Assembly (NCBI RefSeq): GCF_042650125.1
Contig: NZ_JBHSAP010000018.1
Location: 558,001 to 622,000 of the forward strand
Length of the DNA: 64,000 bases
Source: Salinithrix halophila
GTDB taxonomy: Bacteria > Bacillota > Bacilli > Thermoactinomycetales > DSM-45169
Direction: 5' to 3'
The position numbers were made by a program, and so were the translations under genes. Positions within the stretch are counted from its first letter, which is position 1, and every line of letters begins with the position of its first letter. The notes beneath the pieces were generated by a model that was not told the DNA's origin, did not search any database, and saw nothing but the letters and a program-made list of their open reading frames with translations. Positions 50,558 to 58,891 of this stretch are shown piece after piece.

Positions 50558-51057
50558 CTTTTCCACCCCCGGGTGTCGATTCGATCGGTAAAGGTCGTTG
50601 AGTGAGCCTGGCAGATAGCGACACCGAGAGCGTCCGCCACATCATCGGGGCGTGGGATTTCTGGAAGAGTGAGCAGCATTTTAACCATCTCCTGCACCTG
50701 TTTCTTTTGCGCTCCGCCATAACCCACTACCGCCATCTTTACTTCCATCGGCGTATATTCGGTGATAACAGCCCCAGCCTCCTCCGCCGCCAGCGTTAAC
50801 ACTCCCCGAGCTTGGCCAACATCGAAAGCCGTTGTCACGTTTCGGTTGAAAAAAAGTTTTTCAATCGCCACCACATCAGGGCGGTACCGGGCAAATAACG
50901 CCGTACTGGCATCATAAATCTGCTTCAGCCGGGTCGAGGTAGCCGTTTTTGCCGGCGTTTGGATACTGCCGTAATCGACGGCTTTCAGTTGATTACCCCG
51001 TCGGTCGACAACCCCGTACCCAACGATGGCGATCCCCGGATCGATCCCCATAATTCT
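50554..51057 (-). CDS. ruvC: Holliday junction resolvase RuvC
   Basis: A 167-residue nuclease of the RNase H fold. The acidic site begins MRIMGIDPGIAIVGYGVV; then VAIEKLFFNRNVTTAFDVGQARGVL, and PRPDDVADALGVAICQAH carries the final Asp pair. The start is GTG 51057 with GGGAGGGG upstream. Bacillus subtilis lacks RuvC and uses RecU, so its presence here separates this organism from that group. Confidence 0.95.
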   Translation of the reverse strand, partial: RIMGIDPGIAIVGYGVVDRRGNQLKAVDYGSIQTPAKTATSTRLKQIYDASTALFARYRPDVVAIEKLFFNRNVTTAFDVGQARGVLTLAAEEAGAVITEYTPMEVKMAVVGYGGAQKKQVQEMVKMLLTLPEIPRPDDVADALGVAICQAHSTTFTDRIDTRGWKR

Positions 51058-51235
51058 CACAAAAGCCCCTCCCACTCTGCGAACATTCATTCTCCCATGA
51101 GGCTGATTATATCACATTCCATGAGTGTTTCGCCCCACGTCGCACATCGGTATATAAATGCCTTCCCGGCACTTTATCTGGCTAAATATCCGCAAGGAAT
51201 CTTTCTACGGAAAGGGACTCTTGGAAAACAAACGA

Positions 51236-51264
51236 TTGTGATAAGCGATACACGAATTTATGTA
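51236..51264 (+). promoter_or_regulatory. Possible promoter of the lipoprotein gene
   Basis: TTGTGA, 17-bp spacer, TATGTA, about 90 bp before the gene start. A frame reading through this region (51120-51369) is therefore probably not a gene. Confidence 0.4.
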
Positions 51265-51361
51265 TCCCCTTATAAAAAGGGGGAATGGAAGCGACAATTC
51301 AAGCGGAAACTCGTAGGGAGGAGCTTGCCCCTCACATCCGACCCTATGGGAGTGAATGACA

Positions 51362-51835
51362 ATGAATAGAAATCGATGGATGTCCCTCCTTCTCCATTTG
51401 GCTGTATGGGGAATGTTGTCCGGCTGCGCCCAGAATTTAACCGCCCCGGAAAAAGCCGCCGTACGGTTCTACAAGGAAGTCTGGGTAGAGGGGAACGTAG
51501 AGCAGGCACAGCGGATGTTAGACCGCCCCGACAAAGTGAAAGAAATCGGCTGGCGGGTGCAAGAAGTCCAAAATGAGGAAAGAAAAAACCCCCCCATCCT
51601 TCTCGTTCAGTCCCCCACGGACCGTCAGATGGGGACTCATACCATCCTGATCCACCGCCCTTCGGACAAACGAGATTATAAAGTGCGTCTCCAACTCCGG
51701 AACGGGGAATGGAAAGTGGTTAAATTCGAACAGAACTTTGACCCCCGGGCTGGTGGTTATGTCAGCCAAGATGCCTACCAACGCCTTGGTCAAGAATATC
51801 CTGAGATTCAATGGAAACGGGTGGATAGCCCGTAG
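51362..51835 (+). CDS. Small lipoprotein, NTF2-like, unknown
   Basis: A 157-residue lipoprotein: hydrophobic signal and lipobox LSGC (Cys near residue 22), then an alpha+beta domain beginning APEKAAVRFYKEVWVEGNVEQAQRML and ending with strands KVRLQLRNGEWKVVKFEQNFD. The opening helix pattern is like DUF4878 or NTF2-type lipoproteins. No specific role known. ATG 51362 is best placed relative to GGGAG; 51356 is possible. It has its own terminator. Confidence 0.7.
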   Translation: MNRNRWMSLLLHLAVWGMLSGCAQNLTAPEKAAVRFYKEVWVEGNVEQAQRMLDRPDKVKEIGWRVQEVQNEERKNPPILLVQSPTDRQMGTHTILIHRPSDKRDYKVRLQLRNGEWKVVKFEQNFDPRAGGYVSQDAYQRLGQEYPEIQWKRVDSP

Positions 51836-51865
51836 CCCTCAGAACCCCTTCCAAACCGATGGCTC

Positions 51866-51890
51866 CCCCGAAGTGTTCGGGGATTTTTTG
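51866..51890 (+). terminator. Terminator after the lipoprotein gene
   Basis: CCCCGAA-GTG-TTCGGGG followed by ATTTTTTG. Confidence 0.88.
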
Positions 51891-51949
51891 TTTTGATTCA
51901 TCCCCGTACCTCTGAAACAAATGGCCCCTCCTCCCGATCACGAAAAGGA

Positions 51950-51979
51950 TTGACATTCTTTTACGCATGCGCATAAAAT
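51950..51979 (+). promoter_or_regulatory. Promoter of the metal ABC transporter operon
   Basis: TTGACA (51950-51955), 18-bp spacer, TAAAAT (51974-51979). Predicted start near 51986. Confidence 0.75.
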
Positions 51980-51992
51980 GGAGGTGACGATT

Positions 51993-52010
51993 TTTTGCCC
52001 TAGGGCAAAA
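51993..52010 (+). promoter_or_regulatory. DtxR/MntR-type operator before the ABC transporter operon
   Basis: Perfect 18-bp palindrome TTTTGCCCTAGGGCAAAA, close to the known MntR box (TTTGCCTTAAGG type) and placed 7-25 nt after the predicted transcript start, where a bound repressor would block transcription. A second conserved block (CCTTGGTTAAAA at 52018-52029, CTTTGTC from 52033) follows. The same pair of elements precedes feoA. Confidence 0.75.
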
Positions 52011-52110
52011 ATTGTTTCCTTGGTTAAAATAGCTTTGTCCATGAAAAAAATATGCCCAAAAGAATGTATTTATCAACGGGGCAACATTCATTCAACGGAG
52101 GTACAAACAG

Positions 52111-53049
52111 ATGAAAAGAACCCATGCCCGACGCGCCATACCCCTCTTTTGCCTCTTCCTTCTTTCTTCCCTCCTCCTGAGCGCCTGCGGAACCCAAGGG
52201 GAATCCTCCATCCCACAAGACCGCCCCATCGAGGTGACTGCCACCACCGGGATGGTGGGAGATATCGTCAAAAACGTCGGTGGAGACCGCGTAAAGGTCA
52301 CCACCTTAATGGGACCCGGGGTAGACCCTCACCTATACAAGGCATCGCAAGGGGACATTAACAAATTGAACCATGCAAACATGATCTTTTACAATGGACT
52401 CCATCTTGAAGGGAAAATGACCGACATCCTGAAAAAGATCGGTGAAGAAAAGCCCGTGACAGCCGTCGCCGACGATATTGACAAATCCCGTCTACTTACA
52501 AGCTCGGGACAGGCCGACCCCCACATCTGGTTCGATGTAAATCTGTGGATGGAAGCAGTGACTAATGCCGAAAAAGCGTTAGCGAAAGCGGACCCGAAAC
52601 ACCGGGCGGACTATGAAAAACGAGCGGAGAACTATATCAGCAAACTGGAACATCTGGACCGCTACGCAAAAAAAGAGATCCAAAGCATTCCCGATGAACG
52701 GAGAGTCCTGGTGACTGCACACGACGCCTTTGGCTACTTCGGCCAAGCTTATGACATCGAAGTGGTCGGACTCCAGGGGCTTAGCACCGCCTCAGAATAC
52801 GGGCTGAGAGACGTCCAACGGATCGTAAACTTGCTTACGGAACGAAAGATCAAGGCCGTCTTCGTGGAATCCAGTGTCCCCAAGCGTTCCATTCAAGCCG
52901 TTGTAAAGGGAACTGAAAAAAAGGGCCACTCGATTCAGATCGGTGGTGAACTCTTCTCCGACGCTATGGGGGAAGCGGGAACGAAGGAGGGCACCTACAT
53001 CGGCATGGTACGCCATAATGTGGATACAATCGTCTCCGCTCTCAAATGA
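52111..53049 (+). CDS. Metal ABC transporter substrate-binding lipoprotein (TroA/MntA/YtgA type)
   Basis: A 312-residue lipoprotein with lipobox LLSAC (Cys 26) of the cluster A-I metal-binding family. The four ligands are His74 (GVDPHLY), His138 (DPHIW), His204 (VTAHDAFGYF) and Asp284 (LFSDAMG). This His3-Asp set matches TroA-like proteins that take manganese, zinc or iron, rather than the His2-Glu-Asp set of PsaA. A long His-rich zinc loop is absent. The metal is most likely manganese or iron by context (DtxR-type operator, feo operon next door). First gene of the operon; GGAGGT lies 11 nt before the ATG. Confidence 0.9.
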   Translation: MKRTHARRAIPLFCLFLLSSLLLSACGTQGESSIPQDRPIEVTATTGMVGDIVKNVGGDRVKVTTLMGPGVDPHLYKASQGDINKLNHANMIFYNGLHLEGKMTDILKKIGEEKPVTAVADDIDKSRLLTSSGQADPHIWFDVNLWMEAVTNAEKALAKADPKHRADYEKRAENYISKLEHLDRYAKKEIQSIPDERRVLVTAHDAFGYFGQAYDIEVVGLQGLSTASEYGLRDVQRIVNLLTERKIKAVFVESSVPKRSIQAVVKGTEKKGHSIQIGGELFSDAMGEAGTKEGTYIGMVRHNVDTIVSALK

Positions 53050-53098
53050 TTGCTGATCGATCCGAACATAACACCAAAGAAATAGGAGGCGAAACCTT

Positions 53099-53860
53099 AT
53101 GACGCCCTTTATCCATCCAGTTTCGGTTCGGGACCTTTCTGTCGCCTACCACCGAAAACCAGTCTTGCGCGACCTTTCCTTCGACACTCCAGAAGGAAAA
53201 TTGATTGGCATCGTTGGCCCCAACGGAGCCGGTAAATCTACCCTTATCAAGGCGATCCTGGGCTTGTTGCCCTTGACCAGCGGCAAAGTGGAAATTTACG
53301 GAAAACCCTATAGGGAACAACGGCATATGATCGGGTACGTCCCCCAACGCGAATCGGTTGACTGGGATTTCCCCACCGACGCGCTCGACGTGGTCATGAT
53401 GGGGCGGTACGGTAAGTTGGGCTGGTTCAAACGACCTAAAGCGGAAGACCGAGAATTCGCTATGGATTGCCTCGAAAAGACGGGTATGGCAGATTTCGCC
53501 AATCGTCAGATTAGCCAGCTTTCCGGAGGACAGCAACAGCGAGTTTTCCTCGCCCGTTCCCTCGCCCAGGATGCCCGCATCTATTTCATGGATGAGCCCT
53601 TCGTCGGTGTCGACGCTGCCACTGAAAAGGCGATCATCCGCATCTTAGACGAACTGAAAGGGCAGGGCAAGACAGTGTTAGTGGTTCATCACGATCTCCA
53701 GACCGTCCGGGAGTACTTCGACTGGTTACTTCTACTCAATCTGCGCCAAATCGCATTCGGCCCTACGGAGCAGGCCTACACCGCCGATAACCTACAAAAG
53801 GCCTATGGCGGACGCCTCACCATCCTACCAGAGATGGCCGGCGTCGCCGCGTTGAGGTGA
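53099..53860 (+). CDS. Metal ABC transporter ATPase (MntB/YtgB type)
   Basis: A 253-residue ABC ATPase. Walker A is GPNGAGKSTL, Q-loop YVPQRESVDWDFP (the SVDWDFP form is typical of manganese/zinc/iron importers), signature LSGGQQQRVFLARSL, Walker B IYFMDEPFVGVD and the switch His in VVHHDLQ. It powers import by the two permeases that follow. TAGGAGG lies 8 nt before the ATG. Confidence 0.95.
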   Translation: MTPFIHPVSVRDLSVAYHRKPVLRDLSFDTPEGKLIGIVGPNGAGKSTLIKAILGLLPLTSGKVEIYGKPYREQRHMIGYVPQRESVDWDFPTDALDVVMMGRYGKLGWFKRPKAEDREFAMDCLEKTGMADFANRQISQLSGGQQQRVFLARSLAQDARIYFMDEPFVGVDAATEKAIIRILDELKGQGKTVLVVHHDLQTVREYFDWLLLLNLRQIAFGPTEQAYTADNLQKAYGGRLTILPEMAGVAALR

Positions 53861-53865
53861 GGGAG

Positions 53866-55173
53866 ATGGACCGATTCCACGAGATCATCCGTTTCCTGTC
53901 TGACCCTAACACTGCCTGGGTGTTGGCGGGGACCCTCCTTCTCGGTCTTTCCAGCGGGGTGTTGGGTGCTTTTGCCTTCCTCCGTAAGCGGGGCCTGATG
54001 GGCGATGTGCTGGCTCACGCCGCCTTGCCTGGGATCTGTCTCGCTTTCATGCTGACCGGGTCGAAAAACCCCTTCTTCTTCCTTATCGGAGCAACGGTGA
54101 CCGGGGTGCTCGCCTCCCTAGCAATTAACGGAATCACCCGTTTCTCCCGCATTAAGGAAGACACTGCCCTCGGGTTGGTCCTTTCAGTTTTCTTTGGACT
54201 GGGAATCATTTTCCTTACCCAGATTCAACACTCAGAGAACGGAAACCAGAGCGGGCTGGACAAATTCCTGTTCGGCCAATCCGCTTCTCTCGTCGGGGAC
54301 GATGTCCTTGTGATGGGCGGTGTGGCTCTCTCCCTTCTCCTCTTCTGCTTCTTGTTTTTCAAGGAATTCAAACTCCTCTGTTTCGATCCGGGCTTTGGGC
54401 GAAGCCTCGGTTTCCCTGTTGGTCTCCTCGACCTACTGCTCATGGTCATGCTGGTGGTGGCGGTGGTAATCGGCCTTCAGGCGGCCGGAGTCGTGTTGAT
54501 GGCCGCCCTGATCATCACACCGGCCGCCGCGGCTCGTTATTGGACGGAACGACTCGGTGTGATGGTGGTGCTTTCTGCCCTGATGGGCGCTCTGTCCGGC
54601 GTTTTGGGAACCCTATTCAGCGCTTTGGTACACAACCTGCCCACCGGACCCCTAATCGTGGTCGCTGCCACCGTGGTCTTTCTCATCTCCCTCGTTTTTT
54701 CCCCGAAACGGGGATTGGTAGCCAAGTGGGCCCGTCTCGCCCGCACACGGCGGGAATGGGCTCAAGAACGAGTATTGACCATCCTCTATGAATCCCGGGA
54801 AACCGACGGACTGCATGAGATGGATATGGATGGACTGCTAGAAAGATATGCCTTCTCCCACCGGCGGCTGGAAGCAGCCCTCCGATCCCTGGAACGGGAT
54901 GGATTTATCACCTGGGAACAGGACGGCTCCCTGATCCGGTGTACGAAGGCTGGATGGCAAAAGGCCTATGATCTGGTGCTCCAGACCCGTCTCACCGAAG
55001 TCTGGATGATGCACGAGGAAGAGGTAGGTGGGATGTTACGCGACCGGGAAAACGGAACGATGCGGGAAGACATTCCTGCCGATCTTTTCCGGGAACTGTC
55101 GGACCTGCTAGTCCGGCACGGCCGCGAACCAAAATGGAAACCCGGAAACACGGAAGAAGGTGCGACGCGATGA
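53866..55173 (+). CDS. Metal ABC permease fused to a DtxR-like winged-helix domain (YtgCR type)
   Basis: A 435-residue fusion. Residues 1-290 form an eight-to-nine-helix ABC-3 permease (LLGLSSGVLGAFAFLRKRGLM, GDVLAHAALPGICLAF, AGVVLMAALIITPAAAARYWT). From about 295 to 420 comes a cytoplasmic DtxR-like region: WAQERVLTILYES, a helix-turn-helix (DGLLERYAFSHRRLEAALRSLERDGFI), a wing (SLIRCTKAGWQKAYDLV) and a dimer-like helix. In DtxR/MntR the next segment starts with a metal-ligand His; here it reads QTRLTE, so that ligand is Thr. The order matches chlamydial YtgCR, where the tail is a repressor. ATG 53866 is chosen after GAGGTGAGGGAG. Confidence 0.88.
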   Translation: MDRFHEIIRFLSDPNTAWVLAGTLLLGLSSGVLGAFAFLRKRGLMGDVLAHAALPGICLAFMLTGSKNPFFFLIGATVTGVLASLAINGITRFSRIKEDTALGLVLSVFFGLGIIFLTQIQHSENGNQSGLDKFLFGQSASLVGDDVLVMGGVALSLLLFCFLFFKEFKLLCFDPGFGRSLGFPVGLLDLLLMVMLVVAVVIGLQAAGVVLMAALIITPAAAARYWTERLGVMVVLSALMGALSGVLGTLFSALVHNLPTGPLIVVAATVVFLISLVFSPKRGLVAKWARLARTRREWAQERVLTILYESRETDGLHEMDMDGLLERYAFSHRRLEAALRSLERDGFITWEQDGSLIRCTKAGWQKAYDLVLQTRLTEVWMMHEEEVGGMLRDRENGTMREDIPADLFRELSDLLVRHGREPKWKPGNTEEGATR

Positions 55174-56069
55174 GCATGGGACTCACTATCATGATCACTG
55201 GTGCCTTAGTGGCCGCCTCCTGCGGCTTCCTCGGCTGTTTCCTCATTTTGCGCCGAATGGCGATGCTGGGAGATGCGATCAGCCACGCCGTTCTTCCCGG
55301 TATCGTGATCGCCTTTTTGATCAGCGGCACACGGGATTCCCTGGCAATGCTAGTCGGGGCAGCGATCCTTGGCCTCCTCTGCACCTTCTTTATCCAGACC
55401 CTGAAACAACAAGGAGTACAAAACGACGCTGCCATCAGCGTTACATTTACGGCCCTGTTCGCTATCGGAGTCATCCTCGTCTCCTTATATGCTCGTCAGG
55501 TAGACCTCGACCTCGATTGTGTCCTTTATGGAGAAATCGCCTATGTTCCCTGGGACACGTTCATTCTTTTCGGCAACGACATGGGGCCGAAAGCGATTTG
55601 GGCCGTGGGCGGCGCTTTTCTCATCAGTCTCATCGTCGTGGGCCTCCTTTTCAAACAATTCAAGTTGGTCACTTTTGATCCTAATATGGCAGCCGCCCTT
55701 GGAATCCCGGTCCTATTCATCCACTACCTCTTGATGGGTTTGGTCTCCCTTACCACCGTTGCCTCCTTTGAAAGCGTGGGTGCCATCCTAGTGGTAGCGA
55801 TGCTAATCGTGCCAGCGGCGACGGCCTATCTCTTGACGGACAAACTGGAAAAGATGCTCGGCTTAAGTGTTCTTACAGGAATCGCCAGCTCGGTGCTAGG
55901 ATACGGAGCGGCCCTGTGGCTGGACGCTTCTATTGCTGGCACCATGACGGGCGTGGCAGGGCTCCTGTTCTTGCTCGCTCTCCTGTTTTCTCCTCTTCAC
56001 GGCATTGTTACCCGCTGGTTCATCCGTCATCGGCTTCGGACCGCCCTCTCGAAGGAAGGAATCGACTAG
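55170..56069 (+). CDS. Second metal ABC permease (MntD/YtgD type)
   Basis: A 299-residue ABC-3 family permease without a C-terminal extension: AASCGFLGCFLILRRMAMLGDAISHAVLPGIVIAFL, ALFAIGVILVSLYARQVDLDLDCVLYGEIAYV, and SVGAILVVAMLIVPAATAYLL. Its ATG overlaps the stop of the fusion gene (ATGA), so the two permeases are made in step. It pairs with the fusion protein to form the membrane channel. A terminator follows 27 bp after the stop. Confidence 0.94.
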   Translation: MSMGLTIMITGALVAASCGFLGCFLILRRMAMLGDAISHAVLPGIVIAFLISGTRDSLAMLVGAAILGLLCTFFIQTLKQQGVQNDAAISVTFTALFAIGVILVSLYARQVDLDLDCVLYGEIAYVPWDTFILFGNDMGPKAIWAVGGAFLISLIVVGLLFKQFKLVTFDPNMAAALGIPVLFIHYLLMGLVSLTTVASFESVGAILVVAMLIVPAATAYLLTDKLEKMLGLSVLTGIASSVLGYGAALWLDASIAGTMTGVAGLLFLLALLFSPLHGIVTRWFIRHRLRTALSKEGID

Positions 56070-56096
56070 AGTGGAGCAGTGTATGAAAGATTGTCA

Positions 56097-56122
56097 ACCC
56101 GACCCCAGTCGGGTTTTATTAT
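56097..56122 (+). terminator. Terminator of the metal ABC operon
   Basis: ACCCGAC-CCCA-GTCGGGT followed by TTTATTATTT. Confidence 0.82.
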
Positions 56123-56210
56123 TTCTCAACGGTCCTCCCCCCTTCTTCATTTTCCACCCATCCTGGGAGGAACCCTTGACGTTTTTACCCAGTGGGGAGG
56201 ATGGAGAGTC

Positions 56211-56240
56211 TTGACAGATGGTGGAACCCCTTATTATAAT
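56211..56240 (+). promoter_or_regulatory. Promoter of the feo operon
   Basis: Consensus TTGACA (56211-56216), 18-bp spacer, TATAAT (56235-56240). Confidence 0.85.
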
Positions 56241-56252
56241 GAAGTAATAAAT

Positions 56253-56270
56253 AGTTTCCCTAGGGAAACT
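56253..56270 (+). promoter_or_regulatory. DtxR/MntR-type operator before feoA
   Basis: Perfect palindrome AGTTTCCCTAGGGAAACT, sharing the CCCTAGGG centre with the operator at 51993-52010 and lying 12-13 bp after the -10 box as there. The block CCTTGGCTAAAA (56278-56289) and CTTTGTC (from 56291) follow with the same spacing. Confidence 0.75.
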
Positions 56271-56353
56271 TACATTGCCTTGGCTAAAAACTTTGTCTCA
56301 ATACACAACTTTGCAGTGCTACAGAACGACCGCACCGCACGGAGGTCGATCCG

Positions 56354-56602
56354 ATGAACGGACCTGTTGTCATCCCTCTGTCCGAGGCAAAATCCGGGCA
56401 AACGTTGCGTGTAAAATCTATCACCCTGGAAGGCACCATGCGACGCCGCCTTCTGGACCTTGGTTTCGTTCCAGGCGCGGAAATCCGTATTCTGCAACGG
56501 AGCCCCTTGGGAGATCCCATCGCATTCCGGGTGTGTAACACCACCATCGCACTCAGACGCGAGGAAAGTTCCCGTATTAACGGAGAAATCATCGGAGAGT
56601 GA
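56354..56602 (+). CDS. feoA: Ferrous iron transport protein FeoA
   Basis: An 82-residue SH3-like protein: VIPLSEAKSGQTLRVKSITLEG, RRRLLDLGFVPGAEIRILQRSPLGDPIAFRVCNTTIALRREES. It assists FeoB in ferrous iron uptake. ACGGAGG lies 8-9 nt before the ATG. It is the first gene of the feo operon; its stop lies 5 bp before the FeoB GTPase start. Confidence 0.95.
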   Translation: MNGPVVIPLSEAKSGQTLRVKSITLEGTMRRRLLDLGFVPGAEIRILQRSPLGDPIAFRVCNTTIALRREESSRINGEIIGE

Positions 56603-56607
56603 GAGAG

Positions 56608-57390
56608 ATGCCTTTACATTACCATCCGTCGAAAACAGATAAAAACCTACCGGTAAAAACCATGTACCGAGTGGCCTTGGCCGGTAATCCCAACACCGGA
56701 AAGAGCACCCTGTTCAACGCACTAACCGGCCTTCGCCAACATACAGGAAACTGGCCGGGAAAAACGGTTCTCCATGCGGAAGGAACCTACGATTTTAACG
56801 GCAAGACCTTTAAACTAATCGATTTGCCCGGCACTTACTCCCTTTACTCCAACTCGGCAGACGAGGAAGTGGCTCGGGATTGCATCGTTTTCGAACAGCC
56901 GGACGTAACGGTGGTTGTACTGGACGCCACCGCCATGGAACGGAACATGAATCTAGCTCTTCAAGTGCTGGAAATAACAGACCAGGTCATCCTGTGCGTC
57001 AATTTGATGGATGAAGCCAGAAAAAAAGGCATCTGGATTGACACCCGCAAACTTTCGGCCAAATTGGGCGTTCCGGTTATCCCGACAACCGCCCGTAATC
57101 ATGATGGACTCCAGCGTCTACAACGGACCATCGAGGAGATGGTGGAAGGGAAGATCCCGACGCATCCCTATCGGGTCCATTATGGTGAAGAGATAGAGAA
57201 GCGAATCGCAGAAATGGAACCCGACATCCGGGCGATTTTTGACGCCCAGCTCCCCTCCCGCTGGATCGCCCTGCGGCTTCTAGACGGGGACCAAAACCTG
57301 GTGGATGCCTTGAAAAACCGGCTCAACCGGGACGGAGAGGAGAAGGGATCCCATGGCACAGACCAACCCCTCTATCCAATTGAAGCATGA
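56608..57390 (+). CDS. feoB1: FeoB GTPase domain as a separate protein
   Basis: A 260-residue protein with only the cytoplasmic part of FeoB. The G motifs are GNPNTGKSTLFNALTG (G1), DLPGTYSLYSNSADE (G3), NLMDEARKKG (G4) and PTTARNHDGLQRL (G5 region), followed by the helical guanine-dissociation-inhibitor region (IEKRIAEMEPDIRAIF, WIALRLLDGDQNLVDAL). It stops just where normal FeoB continues into the membrane part, and the next gene overlaps it by 38 bp in another frame. I start at ATG 56608 after GGAGAGTGAGAG; 56599 (GTG) is possible. Confidence 0.92.
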   Translation: MPLHYHPSKTDKNLPVKTMYRVALAGNPNTGKSTLFNALTGLRQHTGNWPGKTVLHAEGTYDFNGKTFKLIDLPGTYSLYSNSADEEVARDCIVFEQPDVTVVVLDATAMERNMNLALQVLEITDQVILCVNLMDEARKKGIWIDTRKLSAKLGVPVIPTTARNHDGLQRLQRTIEEMVEGKIPTHPYRVHYGEEIEKRIAEMEPDIRAIFDAQLPSRWIALRLLDGDQNLVDALKNRLNRDGEEKGSHGTDQPLYPIEA

Positions 57391-58762
57391 GGTGCTAGAC
57401 ACCCTTGTCAACCAAGACCGACCAGCAAGAGATTGCTCAACTCGGGACGAGATCGTCGGTCGGATTCACCAGACCAGCCAAAGTATCTGCTCCGAGACCA
57501 TCCGATATGAAGACAAGGAAAAATTACTACGTTCGGAAAAATGGGACCGCATCGTCACCTCAAAAATCTGGGGGTACCCGATCATGTTCGCCCTTCTGGG
57601 GGCTGTGTTCTGGATTACTATCGCCGGGGCTAACGTCCCCTCTTCCATGTTGGCCGAATTTTTCGGCTGGATCGAAGGGTACATGACGTCGGCATTTCGA
57701 GCGGTCGGTACACCGGACTGGTTGCATGGCATCCTCGTCTTGGGCCTATATCGGGGAATCAGTTGGGTCGTCAGCGTGATGTTACCGCCTATGGCCATCT
57801 TTTTTCCGGTATTCGCCCTGTTGGAGAATTTCGGATATTTGCCCCGTGTAGCCTTTAATATGGACCGCCTGTTTAAACGTTCAGGGGGACACGGAAAACA
57901 GAGCTTAACCATGGCTATGGGTTTCGGTTGCAATGCGGCCGCCATTCTATCGACCCGGATTATTGAATCTCCCCGTGAGCGGATGATGGCTATCTTGACA
58001 AATAACTTTGTGCCTTGCAATGGCCGGTGGCCAACGTTAATCCTTCTTTCTTCCCTATTCATGGCCGCCGGTTTTTCGGGAGGTGCACACACCCTTGTCA
58101 CGGCCTCAGTAGTGATGGGAATGGTCCTAATAGGCATCGTGGTCACCCTCGCCGTATCCTGGATCCTGTCCAAGACAGCCCTCCGGGGGGTTCCCACCCA
58201 TTACACACTGGAACTCCCTCCCTACCGAAAGCCAAAATTTTGGAATACCATTGTCCGTGCCACCCTGGATAAATCGTTATTTGTTCTCCGTCGAGCTGTA
58301 GTCATTGCAGCGCCCGCCGGGGTGATCACCTGGATTCTGGCTAACATTTTCGTAGGAGAGTTGAGCGTACTCGAACATGCTGTAGCCTTTCTTGACCCCT
58401 TCGCCAAGACTCTCGGACTGGACGGTTTTATCCTGATGGCTTTCATCCTCGGCCTCCCGGCTAATGAGATCGTGTTGCCTATCCTGCTGATGGGTTACCT
58501 CTCTACTGGTGCAATGACCGAGGTCACCGATTTGGATGCGTTGAAGCAGGTTTTCCTCAACCACGGATGGACCTGGCTGACCGCCCTCAATATGATGCTT
58601 TTTTCCCTGCTTCATTACCCTTGTGGAACGACGCTGATCAACATCTATAAAGAAACCAAAAGCCCCAAGTGGACGTTCTTGTCATTTGCCATCCCCACCG
58701 CCCTCGCTGTAGGCGTCACTTTCCTGACCACCCAGACAGCCCAGTTGATGGGTTGGGTTTAA
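57353..58762 (+). CDS. feoB2: FeoB membrane domain as a separate protein
   Basis: A 469-residue protein holding the ferrous iron channel part of FeoB: a soluble N-terminal helix pair (DEIVGRIHQTSQSI, KLLRSEKWDRIVTSKIWGYP) then about eight membrane helices. Gate motifs include GILVLGLYRGISWVVSVMLP, FGYLPRVAFNMDRLF, SLTMAMGFGCNAAAILSTRI, NNFVPCNGRWP and PCGTTL. It has its own ribosome binding site (GGAGAGGAGAAGGG), and begins with sequence that belongs after the GTPase in one-piece FeoB, so a natural gene split is more likely than an error. A terminator follows. Confidence 0.92.
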   Translation: MAQTNPSIQLKHEVLDTLVNQDRPARDCSTRDEIVGRIHQTSQSICSETIRYEDKEKLLRSEKWDRIVTSKIWGYPIMFALLGAVFWITIAGANVPSSMLAEFFGWIEGYMTSAFRAVGTPDWLHGILVLGLYRGISWVVSVMLPPMAIFFPVFALLENFGYLPRVAFNMDRLFKRSGGHGKQSLTMAMGFGCNAAAILSTRIIESPRERMMAILTNNFVPCNGRWPTLILLSSLFMAAGFSGGAHTLVTASVVMGMVLIGIVVTLAVSWILSKTALRGVPTHYTLELPPYRKPKFWNTIVRATLDKSLFVLRRAVVIAAPAGVITWILANIFVGELSVLEHAVAFLDPFAKTLGLDGFILMAFILGLPANEIVLPILLMGYLSTGAMTEVTDLDALKQVFLNHGWTWLTALNMMLFSLLHYPCGTTLINIYKETKSPKWTFLSFAIPTALAVGVTFLTTQTAQLMGWV

Positions 58763-58779
58763 GAAGACTCTCCCAATAG

Positions 58780-58812
58780 AAAGGCCCTGTTGATTCTGTC
58801 AACAGGGCCTTT
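58780..58812. terminator. Bidirectional terminator between feo and yebC
   Basis: AAAGGCCCTGTTGA and TCAACAGGGCCTTT around a short loop, with T-rich flanks on both strands. Confidence 0.9.
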
Positions 58813-58891
58813 CTTTTCGAGGAAATCCGCCCTCCTTGGACCGGTCCGGCGTTGGAGAGGGATCGTAGTTGTTTCTCAAGAAAAGAGTGTC

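Noticed and set aside
51120..51369. Plus-strand frame ending LTSDPMGVNDNE before the lipoprotein gene
   Set aside because: No ribosome binding site, no family resemblance, a likely promoter lies inside it, and it overlaps the start of the lipoprotein gene.
56985..57390. Frameshift explanation for the split feoB
   Set aside because: Both proteins end and begin at natural domain borders and the second has its own strong ribosome binding site; kept as a check but not the favoured reading.
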